This document shows, in pieces, positions 23,525 through 32,865 of a DNA stretch of 39,130 nucleotides. A program made the translations under genes and the position numbers. Source of the stretch: Longimicrobium sp. (GTDB taxonomy: Bacteria > Gemmatimonadota > Gemmatimonadetes > Longimicrobiales > Longimicrobiaceae); contig NZ_DASVSF010000058.1 in assembly GCF_036388275.1 (NCBI RefSeq), positions 1 through 39,130 on the forward strand. The letters run 5' to 3'. Each line of letters opens with the position of its first letter. The first letter of the stretch is position 1. The notes under the pieces are model-generated. The model saw nothing but the letters and a program-made list of their open reading frames with translations. It made no database searches and was not told where the DNA came from.

Positions 23525-25018
23525 TCACCGACCCTCGTCCGCGGCCCAGGCACGGGCGGCGCTCAGGGCACGGCGCCAGCCGGCCAGCAGGGCCGCCCGT
23601 GCGGACTCGTCGACGGCGGGCGTAAAGACGGACTCCTCCGGGCGCGCGGCGTGGAAGTCTTCCGGCGTGGCCCAGACCCCGGTCGCCAGGCCCGCGAGGC
23701 CGGCGGCGCCGCGCGCCGTCATCTCCACCATGGCCGGGCGGCGGACGGGGGTGCCCAGCACGTCGGCCTGGAACTGCATCAGCCAGTCGTTGGCGGTGGC
23801 ACCGCCGTCCACGCGCAGCTCGGGAAGGCGTACCCCCGCGTCGCCCTCCATGGCCGCGGCCACGTCGAGCGTGGAGTACGCCATGGCCTCCAGCGCCGCG
23901 CGCGCCAGGTGCGCGCGCGTGCTCCCGCGCGTGAGCCCCACGATGGTCCCGCGCGCCCCCGGCTCCCAGTGCGGCGCGCCAAGCCCGGTGAACGCCGGGA
24001 CGAAGTACACGCCGTCGTTCGTTTCCAGCGAGCGGGCCAGCGCCTCCGTCTCCCCCGCCTCTCCCAGGATGCCCAGCCCATCGCGCAGCCACTGCACGGC
24101 GGCGCCGGCGATGAAGATGGAGCCCTCCAGCGCGTACGCCCGCTCGCCACGCGGCCCACAGGCGGCGGTGGTCAGCAGGCCATGCTTCGACGCGACCGGC
24201 CGGTCGCCCGTGTGGACGAGGAGGAAGGCGCCGGTTCCGTAGGTGTTCTTCCCTTCCCCGGGCGCCCAGCACCCATGCCCGTACAGCGCCGACTGCTGGT
24301 CGCCCGCGATCCCCGCCACGGCGATCTCCGCGCCCAGCGCGTCGCCCGAGGTGGAGCCGTAGACCTCGGAGGAGGGCCGGATCTCCGGCAGCACGGCGGC
24401 GGGAATGCCGAACAGGTCCAGCATCGCGGGGTCCCAGGCGCCCGTCTGCAGGTCGTACAACAGGGTGCGCGAGGCGTTGGTGGGGTCCGTCAGGTGCAGG
24501 CGCCCGCCGGTAAGGTTCCACACCAGCCACGAATCGATCGTCCCCGCCGCAAGCTCGCCCGCTTCGGCGCGCCGGCGTGCGTCCGGCACGTTGTCCAGCA
24601 GCCAGCGCAGCTTGGTGGCGCTGAAGTAGGGGTCGATCACCAGCCCCGTCGTCGCGCGCACCCGCGCCTCGTGCCCCGCCTCCTTGAGTGTGCGGCAGGC
24701 GTCCGCCGTCCGACCGTCCTGCCACACCAGCGCGCGGTGCACCGGCTGCCCGGTTTTGCGGTCCCACAGGACGATGGTTTCGCGCTGGTTGGTGATGCCG
24801 ATGCCGCTCAGCCCCTCCAGGCCGATGCCGGCGTGCTCGGCCGCCACCCGCGCCACCCGCCGCGTGACCTCCCAGATCTCGCCCGCGTCGTGCTCCACCC
24901 AGCCGGGTCGCGGAAAGTGCTGGGTGAACTCGCTGTATGCGCGCCCGCGCACCTGGCCGTCAGCGTCGAGGATCAGGCAGGTGGAGCCGGTGGTGCCCTG
25001 GTCGATGGCGAGGATCAT
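23525..25018 (-). CDS. glpK: glycerol kinase
   Basis: 497 aa, full length. FGGY-family kinase that converts glycerol and ATP to glycerol-3-phosphate in the cytoplasm. ATP-site MILAIDQGTTGSTCLILDA at the N-terminus, GITNQRET, VWQDGRTADAC, DPTNASRTLLYD, GDQQSALYGHGCW, NTYGTGAFLL and a C-terminal DGGATANDWLMQ, all expected for GlpK. The start is the ATG at 25018; longer in-frame sequence is not conserved. No glycerol facilitator or glpD is adjacent here. It converges on the mazF toxin gene (12 bases) and lies downstream of the secDF transcription unit, separated by a strong terminator. Confidence 0.95.
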   Translation of the reverse strand: MILAIDQGTTGSTCLILDADGQVRGRAYSEFTQHFPRPGWVEHDAGEIWEVTRRVARVAAEHAGIGLEGLSGIGITNQRETIVLWDRKTGQPVHRALVWQDGRTADACRTLKEAGHEARVRATTGLVIDPYFSATKLRWLLDNVPDARRRAEAGELAAGTIDSWLVWNLTGGRLHLTDPTNASRTLLYDLQTGAWDPAMLDLFGIPAAVLPEIRPSSEVYGSTSGDALGAEIAVAGIAGDQQSALYGHGCWAPGEGKNTYGTGAFLLVHTGDRPVASKHGLLTTAACGPRGERAYALEGSIFIAGAAVQWLRDGLGILGEAGETEALARSLETNDGVYFVPAFTGLGAPHWEPGARGTIVGLTRGSTRAHLARAALEAMAYSTLDVAAAMEGDAGVRLPELRVDGGATANDWLMQFQADVLGTPVRRPAMVEMTARGAAGLAGLATGVWATPEDFHAARPEESVFTPAVDESARAALLAGWRRALSAARAWAADEGR

Positions 25019-25083
25019 CGGGAGGCGTGGTCTGGTGTGGACGGCGAGCCGGAGTGGCGAATCTACATCCCCCGTACGGAAAA

Positions 25084-25119
25084 AGGCGAGCCGCCGTGAA
25101 AGACCACGGCGGCTCGCCT
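25084..25119 (-). terminator. rho-independent terminator of secDF (minus strand)
   Basis: 15-bp perfect stem AGGCGAGCCGCCGTG / CACGGCGGCTCGCCT around a six-base loop; on the minus strand it is followed by TTTTCCG. Lies 24 bases after the secF stop and 66 bases before the glpK start, so it insulates glpK. Confidence 0.92.
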
Positions 25120-25142
25120 CGTTCAACCCTCCCGCTACGTCG

Positions 25143-26120
25143 TCAGACGGCGGTGCGCGCCCGCGGCCGGTTGCTGTGCGAAGCGGCGGCCTGCGCCTTC
25201 TTGGTGGGCTGGTGCGGCCACTTCTGCTCGATGAAGTACAGCACCGGCGACGCCACGAAGATGGACGAGAACGTACCGATGGCGATGCCCAGGATCAGCA
25301 CCAGGGCGAAGTCGCGGATCACCGGGCCGCCGAACAGGAACAGCGACACCAGGGTCACCAGCGTACCCGACGCCGTGAGCACCGTGCGGGGCAGCGTCTC
25401 GTTGATCGCCCGGTTCAGCAGCTCCATGTAGCTCATGCCGTGGCGCGGCTTGGCCAGGCTCTCGCGGATGCGGTCGAACACCACGATGGTGTCGTTCAGC
25501 GAGTAGCCCACGATCGTCAGGAACGCCGCCACCGTGCCCAGCGACACCTCGGACCGCATGATCGCCAGGAGGCCCAGTGTGATGATGATGTCGTGCGCCG
25601 TCGCTGCGATGGCCGCCACGCCGAACCGCCACTCGAAGCGAAAGGCCAGGTAGATCAGCGTGACGAGGAACGAGGCCAGGATGGCGATCAGCGCCCGGTA
25701 CTGCAGCTCGTCGCCCACCTTGGGGCCCACCGACTCCGTGCGCGACACCTCGTAGGAGTTGGCCGGGAACTTCGAGGCCAGCGCCTGCTGCACGTCCTGC
25801 GCGGCCGTGCGGCCCACCTCGGCCGCGAACTCCTTGCGGATCACCACCTCGCGAGGGCCGCCGAATTGGCTGATCTCCCACCCCTCGTGCCCGGCGCCGC
25901 GTGCTGCGGCGCGGATCTGGTCGATCTCCACCGGCTGCTTGAACTTCAGGTGCACCAGGGTGCCGCCGCGGAAGTCCACGCCGTAGTTGAGCCACGACCC
26001 GATCTGCTGGACGTTGAGCAGCATCGCGCCGATGCTGGCCAGGAACAGCGCCGCCGTGATGATGTAGGCGCGGCGGCGCACCTGCATGATGGGGAAATTG
26101 GCGTTCTGGAAGATGCGCAT
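25143..26120 (-). CDS. secF: protein translocase subunit SecF
   Basis: 325 aa. With SecD it forms the RND-type membrane complex that uses the proton gradient to pull preproteins out of SecYEG. N-terminal TM (about 17-36), then the SecF signature NYGVDFRGGTL (45-55), a periplasmic domain, and five TMs from about 140 to 300 including DIIITLG, FLTIVGYSLNDTIVVFDRIR (conserved TM4 region with the proton-relay Asp) and LPRTVLTASGTLVTLVSLF. The C-terminus is basic and cytoplasmic. The gene follows secD by 18 bases on the same strand and ends before a strong terminator. Confidence 0.96.
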   Translation of the reverse strand: MRIFQNANFPIMQVRRRAYIITAALFLASIGAMLLNVQQIGSWLNYGVDFRGGTLVHLKFKQPVEIDQIRAAARGAGHEGWEISQFGGPREVVIRKEFAAEVGRTAAQDVQQALASKFPANSYEVSRTESVGPKVGDELQYRALIAILASFLVTLIYLAFRFEWRFGVAAIAATAHDIIITLGLLAIMRSEVSLGTVAAFLTIVGYSLNDTIVVFDRIRESLAKPRHGMSYMELLNRAINETLPRTVLTASGTLVTLVSLFLFGGPVIRDFALVLILGIAIGTFSSIFVASPVLYFIEQKWPHQPTKKAQAAASHSNRPRARTAV

Positions 26121-26138
26121 GTCAGTATTCTCCCCGCG

Positions 26139-27713
26139 TCAGATGGCCAGACCCTGCGCGGCGGACGACCGGCGCTCGAGGTACAGGGTGAAGAGGGTGC
26201 GGGTCACGAAGATGGCCGTGAACATCGAGATGATGATGCCGATGCCCAGGGTGATCGCGAAGCCCTGGATGGGCCCGGTGCCGGCGTAGTACAGAATGGC
26301 CGCCGTGAGCAGGGTGGTGATGTTGGAGTCGACGATGGCCGAAAGCGCCTGCTTGAAGCCCTCGCTCACCGCCGGGCGCACGGCGCGGCCGGCGTCCAGC
26401 TCTTCACGGATGCGCTCGAAGATCAGCACGTTGGCGTCTACCGACATGCCGATGGAAAGCACCAGGCCGGCGATGCCCGGGAAGGTGAGCACCGCGTCCA
26501 CCGCCACCAGCGAGCCCAGCGTGTACAGCACGTACAGCGACAGCCCGATCACGGCGAACACGCCCGCCACGCGGTAGTAGCCGATCATGATCAGCACCAC
26601 GCCCGCCAGCCCGATCAGGCCGGCGATGAAGCCCGCGCGCACCGAGTCGGCGCCCATGGTGGGGCCCACCGAGCGCTCCTCGACGATCTTCAGCGGCACC
26701 GGCAGCGCGCCCGCCTTCAGCACCAGGGCCAGTTCGCTGGCCTCTTCAAAGCTGGCGCTGCCCAGGGTGATCTGGCCCCGGCGCTCGATCTGCCCCTGGA
26801 TGATCGGGGCCGTGTACACCTGGTTGTCGAGCACGATGGCCATCTGCCGCTGCAGGTTGCGGCCCGTCTCCCGCGCGAACGTGCGCCCGCCGCGGCGGTT
26901 CAGCTCGAATTCCACCACCGAGCGGGTGCCGGTGGTCTGGTCCGTCGCCGGCACCGCCGACTGAAGGTACTCGCCCGTCATGATCGCGCGGTTCTGCACG
27001 AACCAGAGCGAGCGGAACTGCTTGTTCTCTTCGGCCTCGGGCACGCCCCACAGGATCTCCGTTCCGCGGGGCACCGCCGCGGCCACGGCCGGGTGGCGAA
27101 GCCAGGCGCCGATGGCAGCCGTGTCGGCAACGGCCACCAGCAGCTGCCCCTCGGGGCCCACGCTGGCGATCTTGCTCTCGAAGGGCTTGCCGGAAGTTCC
27201 GCTGTCGGCCGCGGCGCCCTTCTGCTTGAACACGCCACCCACCGGCGACTCGGCCGCCGGGGCCGCGCGCGCCGCGCTGGGGAATGCGCGGGCCACCGCC
27301 TGGTCCAGGCGGGCCATCGCGGGCTGCACCTCTTCCGGCCGGTTGACGATCTGGAACTCCAGGAACGCGGCCTTGGAGATCACGTCGCGGGCCTGGTTCA
27401 TGTTCTGCAGGCCGGCCAGCTCCACCACGATGCGGTCGTTGCCGGCCTTCTGCACCACCGGCTCCGACACGCCGAGCGCGTTGACGCGAATGCGCACCAC
27501 CTTCAGCGCGCGATCGATGGCGTCGCTGCGCTGCTGGGGGGTGAGCGCCTTGCCGGTCTCGTCCACCTCGAGAGCCATGTGGATGCCGCCCTGCAGGTCC
27601 AGCCCCAGGGTGACCATCTGGCCCTTACGGCCCTGGTTCCAGAAGAGGAGGGCCACGCAGGCGGCCGCGAGCACGAGAATCAAGCCCAGACGGGCCCTGA
27701 CGTTCTGAAACAT
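26139..27713 (-). CDS. secD: protein translocase subunit SecD
   Basis: 524 aa. N-terminal TM (about 9-25), then VTLGLDLQGGIHMALEVD (the SecD P1-domain signature), IRVNALGVSEPVVQKAGNDR and VELAGLQNMNQARD, a large periplasmic P1 domain with a family-variable insertion (Ala-rich, about 150-190), IVLDNQVYTAPIIQGQI, and five C-terminal TMs with GLAGVVLIMIGYYRVAG and SIGMSVDANVLIFERIREEL (conserved Asp). Starts the secDF operon downstream of a TTGACA promoter 92 bases away. Confidence 0.96.
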   Translation of the reverse strand: MFQNVRARLGLILVLAAACVALLFWNQGRKGQMVTLGLDLQGGIHMALEVDETGKALTPQQRSDAIDRALKVVRIRVNALGVSEPVVQKAGNDRIVVELAGLQNMNQARDVISKAAFLEFQIVNRPEEVQPAMARLDQAVARAFPSAARAAPAAESPVGGVFKQKGAAADSGTSGKPFESKIASVGPEGQLLVAVADTAAIGAWLRHPAVAAAVPRGTEILWGVPEAEENKQFRSLWFVQNRAIMTGEYLQSAVPATDQTTGTRSVVEFELNRRGGRTFARETGRNLQRQMAIVLDNQVYTAPIIQGQIERRGQITLGSASFEEASELALVLKAGALPVPLKIVEERSVGPTMGADSVRAGFIAGLIGLAGVVLIMIGYYRVAGVFAVIGLSLYVLYTLGSLVAVDAVLTFPGIAGLVLSIGMSVDANVLIFERIREELDAGRAVRPAVSEGFKQALSAIVDSNITTLLTAAILYYAGTGPIQGFAITLGIGIIISMFTAIFVTRTLFTLYLERRSSAAQGLAI

Positions 27714-27804
27714 CGGAGCTGTGAACTCCCGAGGGAGGATGTGCGAGGATGCTTTCCCGGAGCGGGAAAACGGGGAACGACGGCGCCGTTCGGGATAACT
27801 CGAA

Positions 27805-27834
27805 AAGTTAGCCGCCCTTACGTGCTCCTGTCAA
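27805..27834 (-). promoter_or_regulatory. promoter of secDF
   Basis: On the minus strand TTGACA (27834-27829) is followed after 18 bases by TAACTT (27810-27805), or after 17 by CTAACT. The -35 is perfect, the -10 moderate. It lies about 92 bases before the secD ATG in a gap of about 190 bases between tldD and secD. Confidence 0.6.
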
Positions 27835-27906
27835 CCGCCGCCGCCCCGCCCGCCGGGGGTGCCGGGAGCGGGGCGGCGTACGCCCAAGCCGTTGCCAGGC
27901 GGCGGT

Positions 27907-29511
27907 TTAGGCGCGCCGTCCGGTGTTGATGACGTTTACCTGGCGAAAGCGCGCCGGCGGGCATCCGTGCGAAACGGCGTTGCTTTGCGACGGCTGTCCC
28001 TTGCCGTCGTTGAACGAGCCGTGGATCTCGTACGTGCTTCGCCCGCCGATCAGGTCCATCCCGTTCCAGAACTCGGGCGTGCGCATCTGGTACGCCACGT
28101 CCTTGAGCATGCCGCCCACCCGGCCGTTGCGGATCTCGTGGAACACCTGGCCGCCGAACTGGGCGTTGTACCGCTGCTGGTCGATGGAGTACGAGCCGCG
28201 CCCCTCGATCAGGATGCCGTTCTCGATCCCGCCCACCAGCTCGTCGAGCTTCACGTCGCGGGTGGCGTGCGGCATCAGGTTCACGTTGGGCATGCGCTGG
28301 AACTGCACGTCGGCCCAGCTTTGCGCGTAGCTGTTGCCGTGGCTGCGCACGGGCTTGCCGCTTTGCCGGTACCAGTCGGCCAGCATGGGCGCCTGCTCGC
28401 GCGTGGTCTGCAGGTCGTTGAGGATGCCGTTCCTGACGATCAGGTACTCGTCGGGGCGTACGCCTTCGTCGTCCCAGCCCACGGTGGCCAGGGCGCCGGG
28501 GGTGCTGCGCTCGGCCTGGATGTTCATGATCTCCTGGCCGTAGCGGAACTTGCCCAGGAAGTCGCCGATGGGATGGATGAACGACGTGCCCGCGTAGTTG
28601 GCCTCGAACCCCATGATGCGGTCGAGCTCGGTGGGGTGCGCGATGGACTCGTGGATGGTCAGGAACAGGTGCGAGGGCATCAGCACCAGGTCGTAGCGCC
28701 CCGGCTCCACCGGCTTGGCCGAAAGCTTGGCCACCGCGTCGTCGGCCCACCTGCGGGCGTTGTTCACCAGGTCGGCGTTGCGGACGTGCTCGTACCCCAG
28801 CCCCATGGCGGCCACGGGGGTGCTCTGCCGCGCCTGGAAGTCGCCGCCGTCCGGGGCCACCGCCGTCACCGTCATCTGCGGGAGGGTGCGGTAGATGGTC
28901 TGGACGGTGTAGCTGCCCTCGGTGGAGGCGAAGGTCTTTTCCTCGCGCAGAAAGAAGAGCGACGAGGTGACGAACCGCGCCCCGGCCACGCCCAGCGCCG
29001 CGGCGTTGGCCTCGAAGAGCAGGTTCACCTTTTCTTCGATGGGCACGTCGAACGGGTCCACCTGGATGGGCGACTGCCAGCGCCCATCGGCCACCCGCTC
29101 CACGGGCGCCAGCTCCACCGGCCGCTGGCGCGCGGCGGCGTTGGCCCGCGCCTGCGCCACGGCCTGCCGGGCCACGCGCGCCACTTCCTCGGCGTTCACC
29201 TCGCGGCTGGCGGCGAAGCCCCATGCTCCGTTCGCCAGCACCCGCACGCCGAAGCCCGACGTTTCCGAGTCCTGGAAGCCGGTGATCTGCCGCTCGCGCG
29301 TGCCGACGGACTGGTTGCGGTTGCGGTTGATGCGCACGTCGGCGTACTGCGCACCGGCGCTCCGGGCGGCGTCCAGGGCGCGCATGGCCAGCTCGCGCTG
29401 GTCGGCGTCGCCGGGCGCGAGGATGTGGGCCGCGTGGGCGGCGCCACTCGGGAGCACGGAAAGCCCGGCGGCTGCGGCGGCGCTGCGGGTGATGAATTCG
29501 CGGCGTTTCAT
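27907..29511 (-). CDS. tldD: Tat-exported TldD-family metallopeptidase
   Basis: 534 aa. The N-terminus KRREFITRSAAAAAG is a twin-arginine signal (RREFI) with a cleavage region at AAHA (about 27). The rest is TldD/PmbA family: an N-terminal domain with QYADVRINRNRNQSVGTRE and SGFGVRVLANGAWGFA, then the zinc site HESIAHPTELDR (287-298; HExxxH as in TldD) and a C-terminal SQSNAVSHGCPPARFRQV. TldD normally works with TldE in the cytoplasm (microcin maturation, peptide degradation). Here it is predicted to be exported and no tldE is in the window. Own promoter upstream; the following secD has a separate one. Confidence 0.9.
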   Translation of the reverse strand: MKRREFITRSAAAAAGLSVLPSGAAHAAHILAPGDADQRELAMRALDAARSAGAQYADVRINRNRNQSVGTRERQITGFQDSETSGFGVRVLANGAWGFAASREVNAEEVARVARQAVAQARANAAARQRPVELAPVERVADGRWQSPIQVDPFDVPIEEKVNLLFEANAAALGVAGARFVTSSLFFLREEKTFASTEGSYTVQTIYRTLPQMTVTAVAPDGGDFQARQSTPVAAMGLGYEHVRNADLVNNARRWADDAVAKLSAKPVEPGRYDLVLMPSHLFLTIHESIAHPTELDRIMGFEANYAGTSFIHPIGDFLGKFRYGQEIMNIQAERSTPGALATVGWDDEGVRPDEYLIVRNGILNDLQTTREQAPMLADWYRQSGKPVRSHGNSYAQSWADVQFQRMPNVNLMPHATRDVKLDELVGGIENGILIEGRGSYSIDQQRYNAQFGGQVFHEIRNGRVGGMLKDVAYQMRTPEFWNGMDLIGGRSTYEIHGSFNDGKGQPSQSNAVSHGCPPARFRQVNVINTGRRA

Positions 29512-29544
29512 ACGGCTGCGCTCTCGGGGTGATGGTGTGAGCGG

Positions 29545-29573
29545 ATTGTAACCTGGAACGCGCGTTCGAACAA
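29545..29573 (-). promoter_or_regulatory. tldD promoter with a perfect palindrome in the spacer
   Basis: On the minus strand: -35 TTGTTC (29573-29568), 17-base spacer, -10 TACAAT (29550-29545), about 34 bases before the tldD ATG. The spacer contains the 12-bp perfect palindrome GAACGCGCGTTC (29556-29567), a candidate repressor or MerR-like activator site. Confidence 0.6.
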
Positions 29574-30203
29574 CGGGGCAAAAGTCGGCCCTCGGGGACC
29601 CGTCCCAATGGCCGGGCAGGTGAACCGACGGACGACCGCGAAGGGCTTGGGCCGCGAGAGCGGGGGAACCCGCCGCTGGGAAGCGGAAAGCCCCGACCCG
29701 GGCCGCTGACGCGTCCCGTCCGGGGCTTTCCTGCACGCACGCCGCAATTGCCGCAGCGCGATCGAATTCTCCCCTCTCCCGCTTGCGGGAGAGGGGCCAG
29801 GGGAGAGGGCAGCCGAGGCATGCGCCGGCCCACATCGAGACGCCACCCAGCCTTCAGCATCACCCGCCCTCGCGCCTGACCACCCTCACGCGCCGGGCTG
29901 GCTCCCTTCCCCCGCGCAGTTTGCGGGGGAAGGGCTGGGGATGGGGGGCGCCCGTCGAATGCGCCGAACCGATCCGTACCGAGCGAAGTCCGTCCCGTCG
30001 GGCAGAACGCGCAGAAGCCGAGATCCATGGGCTCCGTGCCGCTGTCGCGCCCAGGTTGAGAAGTGGTTCAGGCCAGATCCTTCGGCCCGCACAGGACGGT
30101 ATTCGGGCGAGTTTGGTGCGCTTGGGCCTCTGGATGACAGGCTGCGGCGCTCGGTCGACGTTCTCCCCCTCTCCCGGCGCAGTTTGCCGGGGGAGAGGCG
30201 CCC
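29574..30203. repeat. intergenic repeat cluster II
   Basis: No gene. Module D (29664-29760: CCGCTGGGAAGCGG, AAGCCCCGACCCGGGCCGCTG, GGGGCTTTCC) with a module-A stem-loop (29771-29796, perfect 12-bp arms) forms a composite that recurs inverted at 34826-34985. A second module A (29905-29935, perfect 12 bp around GCAGTTT), module B (30075-30140) and a third module A (30168-30198) follow. The last lies 5 bases from the serine hydrolase stop and could terminate it. Confidence 0.8.
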
Positions 30204-31505
30204 TCAGTCCAGCAGCACGCCCATTCCTCGCCCGCCGGCGTCCGCGGCCTGGGCTACGCGGTCGTTCACCGCGCGGCGCAGGGCCTGGATGCGGTTGGAC
30301 GCGTGGGGGTCGAAGGTGCGGTTGGCCAGCAGCACCGTCCACGTCGCCCGCTCCGGATCCACCCACAGCGACGTCCCCGTGAACCCCGTGTGCCCGAACG
30401 CGCGCCGGCTCAGCTCGCGCCCGGCGGAACCGCCGCGCTCCTTGGGCGTTTCCCAGCCCAGGGCCCGGTTCTCCGCGTTGGGCTGCCGGCGGGTGAACCG
30501 GCGGATGGTTTCTTCCTCCAGCACGCGCACGCCCTCCAGCTCGCCCCCGCTCGCCAGCATGGCGGCGAAGCGCGCCAGGTCGCCGGCGGTGCTGAACAGC
30601 CCCGCGTTCCCCGCGACGCCCCCCAGCTTGCGGGCGATGGGATCGTGAACCTTGCCGCGGACCGGGGTGCCGTCTGCCCGCTTGAAGGTCGGCACGCAGC
30701 GGGCGCAGCCCTCCCCGGGGTTGAAGCCGGTGGAGCGCATGCCCAGCGGCTCCCACATCTCGCGGCGCAGCAGTTCGTCCAGCGGCTCTCCCGCGGCGCG
30801 TTCCGCGGCGGCCCACAGCACCACGAAGCCCACGTCGGAGTACTCCATCCGCTCGCCCGGCGCGGTCTTCAGCGGCGTGCGGATCAGCTGCTTCAGCGCC
30901 TGGTCCGGCGTGCCGCCCACCCCGGCGCCGGCAGGGAGCCCGGAGTTGTGGGCCAGCAGGTGGCGGATGCGCACCTTGTCCTTGGCCCCGCCCGAAAACG
31001 CGGGAAGGTACCGCGAAACGGGCGCGTCCACGTCCAGCTTGCCCTGCTCCACCAGCAGCATCACCGCCGTCGTCGTCGCCACCACCTTGGTCAGCGAGGC
31101 GATGTCGTACACGGTGCGCTCGGGGTCTACCGCGCCGTGCCCCCACTCCGCGTTGCCCACGCCCGCCATCAGCCCCAAGTGCGCGCCTCGGCCCGCGGCC
31201 AGCGCGGCGCCGGGAAAGGCGCCGCGCCTCACCTCGTCGCGCACCAGCCGCTCGGCCGCGGAGAGCTGCTGCGACGACATGCGCGCATCGGCGCCCAGCC
31301 GGGGCTGGCGCGGCACGCGGGCCTCGCGCACCACGCGGACGGCGGCGAACGTCACCGGCTGCGGGATCACCGCCTCCACCCTCTCCAGCGCGCGCGGCTG
31401 TTCGCCGCCCTGCGCCAGGCCCATGCCGGTGCCCGCGGCCACCAGCGCGAATGCGGCGGCCAGGGTGCTGCGCAGCTTGAACGGAGGTTCGTTCCTGTAG
31501 AGCAT
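30204..31505 (-). CDS. class C beta-lactamase-like serine hydrolase (exported)
   Basis: 433 aa. Signal-like N-terminus (hydrophobic about 14-31, then GLAQG), a linker, and a penicillin-binding-protein/beta-lactamase class C fold: active-site SxxK as SLTK (Ser137, Lys140) in YDIASLTKVVATTTAV, second motif YSD (222-224) in RMEYSDVGF, third motif HTG (372-374) in FGHTGFTGTS. Related proteins include esterases and D-aminopeptidases as well as lactamases, so resistance cannot be claimed. Also HLLAHNSGLP and GNAGLFSTAGDLARF are family-typical. The C-terminus ends beside a repeat stem-loop. Divergent from the permease gene (276 bases). Confidence 0.9.
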   Translation of the reverse strand: MLYRNEPPFKLRSTLAAAFALVAAGTGMGLAQGGEQPRALERVEAVIPQPVTFAAVRVVREARVPRQPRLGADARMSSQQLSAAERLVRDEVRRGAFPGAALAAGRGAHLGLMAGVGNAEWGHGAVDPERTVYDIASLTKVVATTTAVMLLVEQGKLDVDAPVSRYLPAFSGGAKDKVRIRHLLAHNSGLPAGAGVGGTPDQALKQLIRTPLKTAPGERMEYSDVGFVVLWAAAERAAGEPLDELLRREMWEPLGMRSTGFNPGEGCARCVPTFKRADGTPVRGKVHDPIARKLGGVAGNAGLFSTAGDLARFAAMLASGGELEGVRVLEEETIRRFTRRQPNAENRALGWETPKERGGSAGRELSRRAFGHTGFTGTSLWVDPERATWTVLLANRTFDPHASNRIQALRRAVNDRVAQAADAGGRGMGVLLD

Positions 31506-31781
31506 GGCGATCCACCTTCCTCTGCTCGGGCGGCGCGGACGGCCGCCGCCGTGATGTTCGGGCGCGGAGGTGCCCGCGTGGCCTCCGGGTCCGGGGCGCA
31601 GGCGCGGGGTTGAAGGATGGATGTTGTCGGGGTCCCATGCTGTAACCCGGCGCGGAACAGGAGTTTCCCCGACGGGGTTAGCGAATGATTAGTACGGGTG
31701 CCGGGGGCGAAACGGTTTCGCCCCCGCGTCCGTAGGCATTATCATCAGGATCTCACGCCCGCCCTCCGCCGACGCCCCCGA

Positions 31782-32846
31782 ATGGCCCTGCTGCAGACCC
31801 CGCGTTCCCGCGCCGCCGCCCTCGTGGCGGTGCTCGGCATCGCCATCGCCCTCGCGCTGACGCCGTTTGCGTCGGGGCTGCTGGGCGCCGCCGTGCTGTA
31901 CGTGATCTGCGCCCCGGCGCACCGCCGCCTCTCGCGCGTGCTGCCGCCTCGCTTCGCGGCGGCGATCGTGCTGACCGTCGCTCTGGTCCTGGTGCTGCTG
32001 CCGCTCGCGGTGGTCGTGGGGATCATGGTCAACGAGGCACCAAACACGTTGCGGATGCTGCAGAACGGCGCCGTGCTCGACCGGCTGTCGAACATCCGCA
32101 TTGGGCCAGTGGATTTAGGGACGCAGCTGGCCTCGGCGGGGGGCACGGCGGTGGCGTGGGTCACGCAGAACGCGCTGGCGTTCGCCGGCGGCGCCGCCCG
32201 CAGCCTGCTGAGCCTGGTGATCGCCTTCTTCGGGCTGTACTTCCTGCTGCTGCACCCGGAAAAGATCTGGCTGAGCGTCCGCGACTTCCTTCCCTTCTCC
32301 TACCAGGCGGCCGACACCCTGCGCGACCGCTTCCACAGCGTCACCGTGGCGTCGCTGGTGGGCATCGCGCTCACCTCGGCCATCCAGGGGACCATCGTGG
32401 GGGTGGGATTCATGCTGGTGGGGCTGCCCAGCGCGGCGTTCTGGGGCGTCATCACCGCCATCGTGGCCGTGCTGCCGATGTTCGGGAGTGCGCTCGTGTG
32501 GGTGCCCGGGGTCGCCGTGCTGATCGTCGGCGGGGAGTGGGGGGGCGCGGTGCTGCTGTCGACGCTGGGGCTGATCGGGGCGAACGCCGACAACGTGGTG
32601 CGGCTGATCGTGTTCAAGCGCATCTCCGACATCCACCCGATGGCCACACTGATCGGCGCCTTCGCCGGCCTCAAGTACGTCGGGCTGCTGGGCGTGCTGC
32701 TGGGCCCGCTGGCCATCGCCTACTTCTTCGAGCTGCTGAAGATCTACCGCCAGGAATACGTCACCGGCCCAGGATCGGCCAGCGTTCTGGTAGGTGGAAA
32801 CGACGCGATGTCGGCATTGCCAAGTCCATCCACCGAAACGATATAG
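31782..32846 (+). CDS. AI-2E-type transporter (PerM/YdiK family permease)
   Basis: 354 aa from ATG 31782; longer in-frame sequence to 31698 is Arg-rich and not conserved. About eight TM helices: AAALVAVLGIAIALALTP, LLGAAVLYVICAP, AAIVLTVALVLVLLPLAVVV, a soluble loop, then LLSLVIAFFGLYFLLLHPEK, QGTIVGVGFMLVGLPSAAFWG, AIVAVLPMFGSALVWVPG, and a final FAGLKYVGLLGVLLGPLAIA. The P-x-x-G-x-x-L/V-V pattern in VLPMFGSALVW and the C-terminal GPL are typical of this exporter family, which was first linked to autoinducer-2 and includes Na+/H+ antiporters. The actual cargo is unknown. Followed by a terminator. Confidence 0.9.
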   Translation: MALLQTPRSRAAALVAVLGIAIALALTPFASGLLGAAVLYVICAPAHRRLSRVLPPRFAAAIVLTVALVLVLLPLAVVVGIMVNEAPNTLRMLQNGAVLDRLSNIRIGPVDLGTQLASAGGTAVAWVTQNALAFAGGAARSLLSLVIAFFGLYFLLLHPEKIWLSVRDFLPFSYQAADTLRDRFHSVTVASLVGIALTSAIQGTIVGVGFMLVGLPSAAFWGVITAIVAVLPMFGSALVWVPGVAVLIVGGEWGGAVLLSTLGLIGANADNVVRLIVFKRISDIHPMATLIGAFAGLKYVGLLGVLLGPLAIAYFFELLKIYRQEYVTGPGSASVLVGGNDAMSALPSPSTETI

Positions 32847-32865
32847 CTCGTCTCACTTCATGTAG

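Noticed and set aside
24684..27929. A 1081-codon open frame on the plus strand over glpK and secDF
   Set aside because: Antisense to clear glpK and secDF reading frames; composition is Arg/His/Gln-rich as expected of a GC-rich shadow frame.
30204..31505. Reading the serine hydrolase as an antibiotic-resistance beta-lactamase
   Set aside because: The motifs fit the whole class C serine-hydrolase superfamily, most of which are not lactamases; the second motif is YSD rather than YAN.
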